DNA from: an uncultured Bacillota bacterium
GTDB taxonomy: Bacteria; Bacillota_I; Bacilli_A; RFN20; CAG-449
DNA length: 12,856 nucleotides
Assembly (NCBI GenBank): GCA_905204225.1
Contig: CAJKZK010000046.1
Span: forward strand, 1 to 12,856
Reading direction: 5' to 3'
Below, piece by piece: positions 1-5,731 of this stretch. The stretch's first letter is position 1, and each line of letters starts with the position of its first letter. A program made the position numbers and the translations under genes. The notes under the pieces were generated by a model. That model worked only from the letters and a program-made list of their open reading frames with translations. It searched no databases and was not told where the DNA came from.

Positions 1-900
1 CCACATACAAGCATCAATATTATACTTAGGATCTTCTAAAAAATCACATTGAAGTGCACTTGCTGTATTCATTAAAACGACAATATTATCAATTTTACCA
101 GCATCTTTTAATGCTTTTAAGCCTTCTAAAACTGATTTTTCATTATTAGATAACTCAAGAGCATCACCAACACTACCTGAAACATTATTATGATTTTTTT
201 TGCTAACAATGATTCTATCTCCATTTTCACCATCCATAGTGGTATCCATATAAAGATCTTCAGCTTCACCTGCAGTTCTAGCAATAACCATAATTGCAGA
301 TTTAGCTTTATTTTCTTTTTCAGATGGTAAACTATTCCAATTAGCGTCATTAACAACAAATTGTGTTTCTTGTCCAGAAGCTGCCATAAAATTACTAGCG
401 CTTCCACCACTTATAAATGATGATGTATCAGTTGTTTTATAATAATCATATAATGCTTCATTAACATTTAAACCAGCATTTTTAATACCATCACTTATTG
501 AAACTCTACTAGCTTTATTTGATGATCCACTAGAACCTTGACCAGTATGGACAGTATAATGAGAAGCAAAACCAAAAACAGAAACATTATCACCTTTAGC
601 TAATGGTAAAGCATTATTATCATTCTTTAATAAAATAGCACCTTCAGCAACTGTTTCTTCAATAATTTGTAAACTAGCATCTCTTACTTCTGACATTTTA
701 TTATATTTTGTATTAAAATAAGTGCTACTTCCATCACCACTTCCGCTTCCAATTTGGGTTTTAATTCCAAATGTACTATTGATAATTGCGGCGTTACCAA
801 GTAACATTGGACCAGCAGTTGCAATTAAACCATAAATCACAAATGAGCTATGAAATAAAATTTTACTTACAAGTAATAATTTACTTTTTTTCTTTTTCAT
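1..900 (-). CDS. Membrane-anchored GH3-family glycoside hydrolase, GH3 C-terminal-type domain first (partial, cut by window edge)
   Basis: This is the first 300 residues of a protein that runs off the left edge; it has no stop in the window. The ATG at 898-900 follows a good AAAGAGGT site. Residues 2-7 are Lys-rich and about 14-40 form a membrane helix, followed by a short Gly/Ser linker (51-60). From residue 86 the sequence matches the start of the GH3 C-terminal alpha/beta sandwich domain (EGAILLKNDNNALPL, 86-100), then a GQGSSGS turn (120-126) and IARTAGEAEDL (206-216). In ordinary GH3 beta-glucosidases this domain follows the catalytic TIM barrel. Here nothing precedes it except the membrane anchor, so either the domains are in reversed order, as in the known Ruminococcus albus and Butyrivibrio fibrisolvens enzymes, or the barrel is absent. 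The likely role is cleavage of beta-linked sugars at the cell surface. It is the third gene of the cre-controlled operon. Family assignment is firm; substrate is unknown. Confidence 0.88.
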   Translation of the reverse strand, partial: MKKKKSKLLLVSKILFHSSFVIYGLIATAGPMLLGNAAIINSTFGIKTQIGSGSGDGSSTYFNTKYNKMSEVRDASLQIIEETVAEGAILLKNDNNALPLAKGDNVSVFGFASHYTVHTGQGSSGSSNKASRVSISDGIKNAGLNVNEALYDYYKTTDTSSFISGGSASNFMAASGQETQFVVNDANWNSLPSEKENKAKSAIMVIARTAGEAEDLYMDTTMDGENGDRIIVSKKNHNNVSGSVGDALELSNNEKSVLEGLKALKDAGKIDNIVVLMNTASALQCDFLEDPKYNIDACMW

Positions 901-918
901 ATTACTTACCTCTTTTCC

Positions 919-1368
919 TTATTTAATTTCTTTAGTTTTATTTTGTGGCATATATAAAGCAACACTTGAAACAATAAAAGCTAATAAAATCAAGATAATA
1001 CTTAACCAAAAATGATAATCTAAAGCAAATAATTTTGCTAAAGTAAATCCATCAAAGAATTGTGTTGAAACGTAATCAATTAAACCATCAGTGTTAGCAA
1101 ATGCACAAAAAGATAAAAAACTAAATACAACCACTGATACTTGACTTAATAAAGCTGTTTCTTTAAAAATTGAAAATACAACAAATAAACAAATACCTAA
1201 TATTACATATAACATAACATTAGAATTATATAAAGTTGAACCAATTCCACAATATATACAAGTAATTAAAATCATTATAATAAATGAAGCTAACCCAACA
1301 TAAAACCCATAAGTTTTAGTTAAAAAATTATCTTTAATACTTAAACCTAATTTCTTTAAAAAATCCAT
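919..1368 (-). CDS. Four-helix integral membrane protein of unknown function
   Basis: I do not recognise this 149-residue protein. It has a short basic N-terminus and four hydrophobic segments at about residues 20-43, 51-68, 74-92 and 120-140. The loop between helices 3 and 4 (about 93-119) is the longest and is acidic/aromatic, and the tail is charged. No catalytic motif or signal peptidase site is visible. I chose the ATG at 1366-1368 over an in-frame GTG four codons upstream because GAGG lies six bases before the ATG and the GTG would overlap that site. It sits between the lectin-like gene (8 bp gap) and the GH3 gene (18 bp gap), so it probably serves the same surface carbohydrate complex, for instance as a membrane partner or scaffold; that role is inference. 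The gene and its membrane topology are well supported. Confidence 0.8.
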   Translation of the reverse strand: MDFLKKLGLSIKDNFLTKTYGFYVGLASFIIMILITCIYCGIGSTLYNSNVMLYVILGICLFVVFSIFKETALLSQVSVVVFSFLSFCAFANTDGLIDYVSTQFFDGFTLAKLFALDYHFWLSIILILLAFIVSSVALYMPQNKTKEIK

Positions 1369-1374
1369 AAATAA

Positions 1375-1378
1375 CCTC
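1375..1378 (-). promoter_or_regulatory. Ribosome binding site overlapping the upstream stop codon (translational coupling)
   Basis: The stop TGA of the lectin-like gene (1377-1379) forms part of the sequence TGAGGTTATTTATG. GAGG is the Shine-Dalgarno site for the four-helix protein, and it decides the ATG at 1368 as the start. Ribosomes ending on the first gene would free this site, so the two proteins are probably made in coupled amounts. Confidence 0.7.
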
Positions 1379-2366
1379 ACTCAACTATTGCATCCATATT
1401 ACCAAAAATATTCTCTTCTCCTGAAGAAAGTATTTCTAAAGCATCTAAATTATGAGGATTTGCTATGTTATATGAAAAGCTAATACAATTTACACCTCTT
1501 TTTAATGAAATATCTTTCAACTCAACAGTATAAGGTGTAAAAAAACCATCACCTTGAGGTATAGTAGCATTCGTTAAAAATAAATTATCATTTATTGTCA
1601 TTTTATATCCATCATCAAAATTTGACGCTTTTTTTCTTTGACAAATTTTTAAATTAATATTTGTAGTAACATCTTTACTACTAACAAATCTAAAATCAAC
1701 TTTCATACCTTTTGATATATTTCTTAAAGCAGCTCCACCACTACATTCAGTGCCTTTAATATCTGTACCTTTATTAGAAATATAAGGTTTTTCAATTGTT
1801 GGTAAAGTTTCTTTTTCTTCTTGAGTTAACAATTTACCATTAGCATCATATAAATCAGCATTTTCAGCTTCAATAAGTAATGAAGGTTTTAATACTTCAT
1901 TATTAATTCCACCATAAACATTTACCGGAATATCATATTTTAATTCACGATATACTCTACTAACAACTGAAATAGTATTTATATTTTTATCCATAATTAT
2001 TGATGATGCATCTTGATAATATTCACCTTGTCCATTAATCATAAATCCATATTCACTAGAAGGCAAATCATCAATTTTAACCACTCTTTCAATAGCAGGG
2101 TCTTTTGCAACTAAAAGTATTTTTGATTTTTCTTTATCAAAATTAAAATGATCACCTGCAATATAAGAATCACTATAACAACTTTCAGTTAGTCTAAAAA
2201 TTCCTTTAATAGGCTCAACTTCCTCAATTTGAGAAAATTCGCCACCACTAAATATTGCACCAATAACACTTCCTACAAACCCCAAAGCAAGTAAGGAGCT
2301 TAATGTAATTGTTAATGGTTTTTGATATTTTTTTATTTTATCTTTTGTTTTTATTAAAATATTCAT
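1377..2366 (-). CDS. Membrane-anchored protein with C-terminal CBM6/CBM35-like carbohydrate-binding domain
   Basis: The protein has 329 residues. A Lys-rich N-terminus (6-17) is followed by one membrane helix at about 18-40 and no lipobox, so it should be anchored with the rest outside the cell. Residues 45-155 form an unrecognised domain. From about residue 161 the pattern is that of a galactose-binding-like beta sandwich of the CBM6/CBM35 type: LLIEAENADL (163-172), CSGGAALRNI (208-217), a central strand with VDFRF, and a final segment reading GVNCISFSY then NLDALEIL (306-313). These match family hallmarks: an EAE calcium-site motif, a Gly-rich turn and a closing D-LEI strand. The start is the ATG at 2364-2366 with GGAGG four bases upstream; an upstream in-frame TTG lacks a binding site. 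It is the first gene of the operon with the four-helix protein and GH3, and probably holds the glycan near the enzyme. No catalytic domain is visible. Confidence 0.82.
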   Translation of the reverse strand: MNILIKTKDKIKKYQKPLTITLSSLLALGFVGSVIGAIFSGGEFSQIEEVEPIKGIFRLTESCYSDSYIAGDHFNFDKEKSKILLVAKDPAIERVVKIDDLPSSEYGFMINGQGEYYQDASSIIMDKNINTISVVSRVYRELKYDIPVNVYGGINNEVLKPSLLIEAENADLYDANGKLLTQEEKETLPTIEKPYISNKGTDIKGTECSGGAALRNISKGMKVDFRFVSSKDVTTNINLKICQRKKASNFDDGYKMTINDNLFLTNATIPQGDGFFTPYTVELKDISLKRGVNCISFSYNIANPHNLDALEILSSGEENIFGNMDAIVE

Positions 2367-2379
2367 TTTTCCTCCACCA

Positions 2380-2394
2380 TGCAAACGCTTTCAT
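2380..2394 (-). promoter_or_regulatory. cre operator (CcpA or related LacI-family regulator)
   Basis: On the minus strand the bases read ATGAAAGCGTTTGCA, which fits the cre consensus WTGNAARCGNWWNCA at every position. It lies 5 bp upstream of the GGAGG ribosome binding site of the lectin-like gene and downstream of the likely promoter. Repression by blocking elongation or translation initiation is therefore expected when preferred sugars are present. A pathway-specific LacI-family repressor could use the same site. Confidence 0.82.
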
Positions 2395-2428
2395 ATCAAT
2401 ATTTTATTACTTTTTTTAAACATTAAAC

Positions 2429-2458
2429 ATTGCAAATATTATAAAAAATTATTGCAAA
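2429..2458 (-). repeat. Pair of TTTGCAAT direct repeats around the -10 element
   Basis: The octamer ATTGCAAA (plus strand; TTTGCAAT in the transcribed direction) occurs at 2429-2436 and 2451-2458. The spacing is 22 bp start to start, about two helical turns. The copies lie on either side of the proposed -10 element of the glycosidase operon. This would suit a regulator binding one face of the DNA, but in such AT-rich sequence it could be chance. Confidence 0.4.
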
Positions 2459-2466
2459 AAAATATT
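2438..2466 (-). promoter_or_regulatory. Possible sigma-A promoter of the lectin/GH3 operon
   Basis: A consensus TATAAT lies at 2438-2443 on the minus strand. The hexamer 17 bp upstream (2461-2466) reads AATATT, a poor -35. Transcription would start near 2431, giving a leader of about 65 nt with the cre site at about +37 to +51. The weak -35 suggests that an activator may help. Confidence 0.5.
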
Positions 2467-2488
2467 TATTTTATAAATTTAAAATAAC

Positions 2489-2520
2489 TAAAAATGGCTA
2501 TTGAATACTCAATAACCATT
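2489..2520 (-). terminator. Intrinsic terminator of the P-type ATPase gene
   Basis: The 12-bp arms 2509-2520 and 2493-2504 enclose a four-base loop. In minus-strand RNA all pairs form, one of them a U-G wobble, and the stem is followed by a run of five U (2495-2491). The plus-strand RNA would have a C-A mismatch and a poorer U tract, so it is assigned to the minus strand. It lies 23 bp past the ATPase stop. Confidence 0.85.
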
Positions 2521-2543
2521 GATTTATTAAATATATATTTTAT

Positions 2544-5159
2544 TTATTTTTGATGTTTAATTAAGCCAAATGCTTTAGAACATTCCATAAATATTAATGG
2601 AATAAATGATAATCCTATTCCTATTAAATAACCATAATAAGGTAAATATATCATATTAAATGCTTCATTAACTCCAGGAACAAATAAAACAAAACATATT
2701 AATAAAATAGAAATAAATGTAGAAATATTTAATTTTTTATTACTAAAAAAGCCAATTTTAAATAATGAATGATTAGATCTCATATTATAAGCATGGAAAC
2801 ATTCAATTAAACTAAATACCATAAATGCTAATGTACTACCACCCATAGTACTACCATTAGTAATTGCTTTTCCTATAAAGAATGCACCTAAAACTATTAT
2901 GGAAAATAATAAACCTTGTAATACTATTCTCATACCAAATCCATGACTAAATAAGCTTTCATTTTTAGGTTTTGGTTTATAATCCATAATATCATCATCT
3001 ACTTTTTCTACACCTAAACTAATTGCAGGTAAAGAATCAGTAACTAAATTTATCCATAATAATTGGATAGAAATAAATGGAGATTCTTTCCAAATAACCA
3101 TTGCTAAGAAAACCACGATTAATTCAGAAATATTTGTACTCAATAAAAAGCCCACTACTTTTTTAATATTAGAATAAATTCCTCTACCTTCTTTAACTGC
3201 TTCTACAATAGTAGCAAAATTATCATCTGATAAAATAATATCACTTGCACCTTTAGCTACATCAGTTCCAGTAATTCCCATACTACAACCAATATCACTA
3301 GCTTTTAAAGCTGGCGCATCATTAACTCCATCTCCAGTCATTGCTACTACTTCACCTTTATTTTGCCATGCTTTAACAATTCTAATTTTATTTTCAGGAG
3401 ATACTCTAGCGTATACAGAAATCCTTTCAACTTTTTGATTTAATTCTTCTTCACTCATTTTATCAAGTTCAGCTCCAGTAAGAGCTAAATCACCATCTTT
3501 AAATATACCTAATTGTTTAGCAATACTAGTAGCAGTTATAACATGATCTCCTGTAATCATAATTGGTTTAATACCAGCTTTTAAACAAGTATAAACAGCT
3601 TGTTTTGCTTCATTTCTAGGTGGATCAATCATACCAACTAATCCAACAAATATTAAATCATTTTCTAAATTTATATCAATTTTTTCTGGTAATTTATCTA
3701 AAATTTTATATCCTATTGCTAATACTCTTAAAGCATCTTGAGACATTTTTTCATTAATTATTTGAGCTTTAGAAATATTTCCTTTTATGCATCTAGTAGC
3801 CATAATATCAAATGCACCTTTAACAATAAGATAATATTTACCATCAATTTCATTAATTGTTGACATTAATTTACGATCAGAATCAAATGGTATTTCATTA
3901 ATTCTAGGATATTTATTATTTAATTCATTTTTATCAAATCCTAATTTATGTCCTGCTACAATAATTGAAGTTTCTGTTGGATCACCAAGATGAATTTCTT
4001 TGTTATTTTCAAAATTAACACTGCCATTACAACATAATTCACCAAACATTATTAATTTTTTTGTTTTATCATCAACATCTTTATTAAAATCAATTAATTC
4101 TTCATCATCAACATAACTTTTAACTATTGTCATTTTATTTTGAGTTAAAGTTCCTGTTTTATCTGAACAAATAATTGAAGCACTACCTAAAGTTTCAACT
4201 GCAGGTAAAGATTTAATAATCGCGTTTTGTTTAGCCATTCTTGCTACACCTAAAGATAATACAATTGTAACAACTGCAGGTAATCCTTCAGGAATAGCAG
4301 ATACTGCCAATGAAACACTTGTCATAAACATTTCAAGTGGAGATTGTTTATCAATCAAGCCAACAATAAAAACAATTATACATGCTAATAAAGCAATAAT
4401 ACCTAAATATTTACCTAATTGAGCTAATTTTTGTTGTAGAGGTGTTTTTATTTCTTTTTCATTATTTAATAAATTTGCAATTTTACCAATCTCAGTATTC
4501 ATACCAGTACTTGTAACAACTGCTTTACCAGTACCATAAGTAATAGAACAACCAGAAAATACCATATTTGTTCTATCTCCAACCCCTACTTTATTTTTAA
4601 TAACAGCTTTTGCATCTTTTTCACTAGCTAAAGATTCACCAGTTAAACTAGATTCTTCTGCTTTTAAATTAACACTTTCTATTAACCTACAATCAGCAGG
4701 AACATAATCACCTGCTTCTAAATAAATAATATCACCAGGAACAAGTAAAGAAGTATTAATTATTTTTTCTTGTCCATCTCTTAAAACACGTGCATGAGGA
4801 GAAGACATATTTTTTAAAGCATCAAGAGCCTTTTCTGCTCTATTTTCTTGAATAACACCAATAAAAGCATTTACAAAAACAATAAAAATAATTAAAGCAG
4901 GCTCAATAAACTCCATTGGATCACTACCTAAACATGCTAATACAAAAGAAATAATAGCAGCAATTATTAAGATAATAATCATAATATCTTTAAATTGTTC
5001 AATTAATTTTTGAAAGAAATTCTTCTTCTTTTTTTCTACTAGCTTGTTTTCACCATTCTTTTCACGTGAAACAATTACTTTTTCTTCTGTTAAACCATAA
5101 TTAACATCAGAATTAAGATCTTTAATAAGTTCTTTAAGATTTTGATTATAAGATTCCAT
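2544..5159 (-). CDS. SERCA-like P-type (IIA) cation-exporting ATPase, under a manganese riboswitch
   Basis: This 871-residue protein is complete for the bacterial SERCA-like class. It uses ATP to move a divalent cation out of the cytoplasm. It has the actuator TGES (173-176), M4 PEGLP (290-294), the phosphorylated Asp in DKTGT (D333), KGA (447-449), TGDH in the P domain and TGDGVND with D614. Ion-site residues equivalent to both SERCA sites are present: E291 in M4, N676 and E679 in M5, N704, T707 and D708 in M6, and E786 in M8. By sequence alone it would be called a Ca2+ pump. The leader, however, is a Mn2+ riboswitch, as for Lactococcus lactis yoaB and pneumococcal mgtA, so Mn2+ export (or both ions) is more likely. 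The ATG at 5157-5159 has GAGAGGGG four bases upstream and is preferred to an in-frame TTG at 5174. It is monocistronic between its own promoter and terminator. Confidence 0.95.
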   Translation of the reverse strand: MESYNQNLKELIKDLNSDVNYGLTEEKVIVSREKNGENKLVEKKKKNFFQKLIEQFKDIMIIILIIAAIISFVLACLGSDPMEFIEPALIIFIVFVNAFIGVIQENRAEKALDALKNMSSPHARVLRDGQEKIINTSLLVPGDIIYLEAGDYVPADCRLIESVNLKAEESSLTGESLASEKDAKAVIKNKVGVGDRTNMVFSGCSITYGTGKAVVTSTGMNTEIGKIANLLNNEKEIKTPLQQKLAQLGKYLGIIALLACIIVFIVGLIDKQSPLEMFMTSVSLAVSAIPEGLPAVVTIVLSLGVARMAKQNAIIKSLPAVETLGSASIICSDKTGTLTQNKMTIVKSYVDDEELIDFNKDVDDKTKKLIMFGELCCNGSVNFENNKEIHLGDPTETSIIVAGHKLGFDKNELNNKYPRINEIPFDSDRKLMSTINEIDGKYYLIVKGAFDIMATRCIKGNISKAQIINEKMSQDALRVLAIGYKILDKLPEKIDINLENDLIFVGLVGMIDPPRNEAKQAVYTCLKAGIKPIMITGDHVITATSIAKQLGIFKDGDLALTGAELDKMSEEELNQKVERISVYARVSPENKIRIVKAWQNKGEVVAMTGDGVNDAPALKASDIGCSMGITGTDVAKGASDIILSDDNFATIVEAVKEGRGIYSNIKKVVGFLLSTNISELIVVFLAMVIWKESPFISIQLLWINLVTDSLPAISLGVEKVDDDIMDYKPKPKNESLFSHGFGMRIVLQGLLFSIIVLGAFFIGKAITNGSTMGGSTLAFMVFSLIECFHAYNMRSNHSLFKIGFFSNKKLNISTFISILLICFVLFVPGVNEAFNMIYLPYYGYLIGIGLSFIPLIFMECSKAFGLIKHQK

Positions 5160-5181
5160 ATATACCCCTCTCAATGGTCAA

Positions 5182-5215
5182 CAAATTAAAAAGACCATGA
5201 AAATATCATGATCTT
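5182..5215 (-). terminator. Intrinsic terminator arm of the manganese riboswitch
   Basis: In minus-strand RNA, AAGATCATGA (5215-5206) pairs with UCAUGGUCUU (5200-5191) around a five-base loop, with one wobble pair. A U-rich tail follows (5192-5188, then UUAAUUU-like bases). The 5' arm contains the bases 5211-5207 that close aptamer helix P1, so the two structures exclude each other. Mn2+-bound aptamer should prevent termination, giving an ON switch. It could also stop transcripts leaving the feo operon. Confidence 0.85.
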
Positions 5216-5292
5216 GCATAATCTATTAAAGATTAGTAAATCCGGATTTTAATCGTGTTGACGAATTTACTTCTAGGACGCTACTCCTCATG
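5207..5292 (-). promoter_or_regulatory. yybP-ykoY manganese riboswitch aptamer (RF00080 class)
   Basis: The minus-strand RNA carries the class hallmarks. GAGGAGUAGCGUC (within 5276-5289) is the conserved first internal loop, and UUCGUCAACACGA (5265-5253) the conserved second loop. Supporting helices are P1 CAUGA/UCAUG (5292-5288 with 5211-5207), a 7-bp helix AGUAAAU/AUUUACU (5271-5265 with 5241-5235) that holds the second loop, and a 5-bp hairpin at 5234-5220. The layout matches the Lactococcus lactis Mn2+ riboswitch as I recall it. It lies in the leader of a P-type ATPase, a known partner of this class, and switches expression on when Mn2+ is high. Confidence 0.93.
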
Positions 5293-5300
5293 TAGAATTA

Positions 5301-5329
5301 ATCTTAAACTAAACAATAATAAATGTCAA
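5301..5329 (-). promoter_or_regulatory. Sigma-A promoter of the riboswitch-ATPase transcript
   Basis: On the minus strand a perfect -35 TTGACA (5324-5329) is separated by exactly 17 bp from TAAGAT (5301-5306). The start at about A5293 would coincide with the first bases of the aptamer. The promoter begins 4 bp after the stop of the small lipoprotein gene. Confidence 0.88.
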
Positions 5330-5332
5330 TAA

Positions 5333-5542
5333 TTAAATAAAAGGTAATTCAATAGTTTTAGAATTTTCACTACTTGTAGATTTACTAGAACTTTCTTTAT
5401 TTGATGAATTATTTATTTCGCTAACACTACTTGTATTAGTTTCACTTGAAGTTGAACTACTTGTAGAAATATTAGAACTACTAGAAGTATTAACACAACT
5501 AAATAACAATAATCCAAACAAAATAATTAATAATTTTTTCAT
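5333..5542 (-). CDS. Small Ser/Thr-rich lipoprotein, probably a degenerate or stump lipoprotein
   Basis: The protein has only 69 residues. It starts MKK, has a hydrophobic stretch to about residue 15 and a lipobox LFSC with the lipidated Cys at 16. Nearly all of the rest, about 17-62, is a low-complexity linker of which about half is Ser, with Thr, Asn and Glu. It ends in TIELPFI. The same linker style follows the lipobox in the 649-residue lipoprotein at 8206-10155, and the last residues resemble the C-terminus of the lipoprotein at 10169-11437 (TELPIIF). It may therefore be a lipoprotein that lost its folded domain by internal deletion. A genuine short surface spacer is the alternative. The ATG at 5542 has AAAGGA seven to eight bases upstream. 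It lies 42 bp after the FeoB-associated gene with no terminator between, so it is probably co-transcribed with feo. Confidence 0.72.
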   Translation of the reverse strand: MKKLLIILFGLLLFSCVNTSSSSNISTSSSTSSETNTSSVSEINNSSNKESSSKSTSSENSKTIELPFI

Positions 5543-5584
5543 TTTATTTTCCTTTCAAATCAAATATACTCTATTTTAAATATT

Positions 5585-5731
5585 TTATCTATCATTTTTA
5601 TTTTTCTTATAAATACAATTTTTATTTGAGCAACCACAACATCCCTTTTTATTGTCTTTAATCATAAAAATAATAACAATTATAATTATTAATATTATTA
5701 AAGCTAAAATAATCCAAGAAATTAAATTCAT
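5585..5731 (-). CDS. FeoB-associated Cys-rich membrane protein
   Basis: This is a 48-residue protein that gene finders easily miss. Residues 1-24 are one hydrophobic membrane helix (many Ile/Leu), followed by a basic segment and the cluster GCCGCSNKNC (30-39), with Cys at 31, 32, 34 and 39, and a Lys/Asn-rich tail. This architecture matches the FeoB-associated Cys-rich family usually encoded right after feoB in Bacillota. Its exact role is not established; the Cys residues probably bind iron or assist FeoB at the membrane. The ATG at 5729-5731 directly abuts the feoB stop (TAAATG). Its GGAG ribosome binding site lies within the last feoB codons, so translation should be coupled. Confidence 0.9.
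   Translation of the reverse strand: MNLISWIILALIILIIIIVIIFMIKDNKKGCCGCSNKNCIYKKNKNDR

Noticed and set aside
126..410. A 94-residue open frame on the minus strand
   Set aside because: It lies in another frame inside the GH3 gene, has a Leu/Ile/Lys-biased shadow composition, and the GH3 frame is open and recognisable throughout.
1377..1379. Mycoplasma-type code in which TGA means Trp
   Set aside because: TGA ends a gene exactly where the next ribosome binding site begins, reading through soon meets another stop, and all Trp codons I checked are TGG.
2544..2591. Plus-strand use of the hairpin at 2493-2520 as a bidirectional terminator
   Set aside because: There is no plus-strand gene to its left, the plus-strand stem has a mismatch, and the following T tract is poor.
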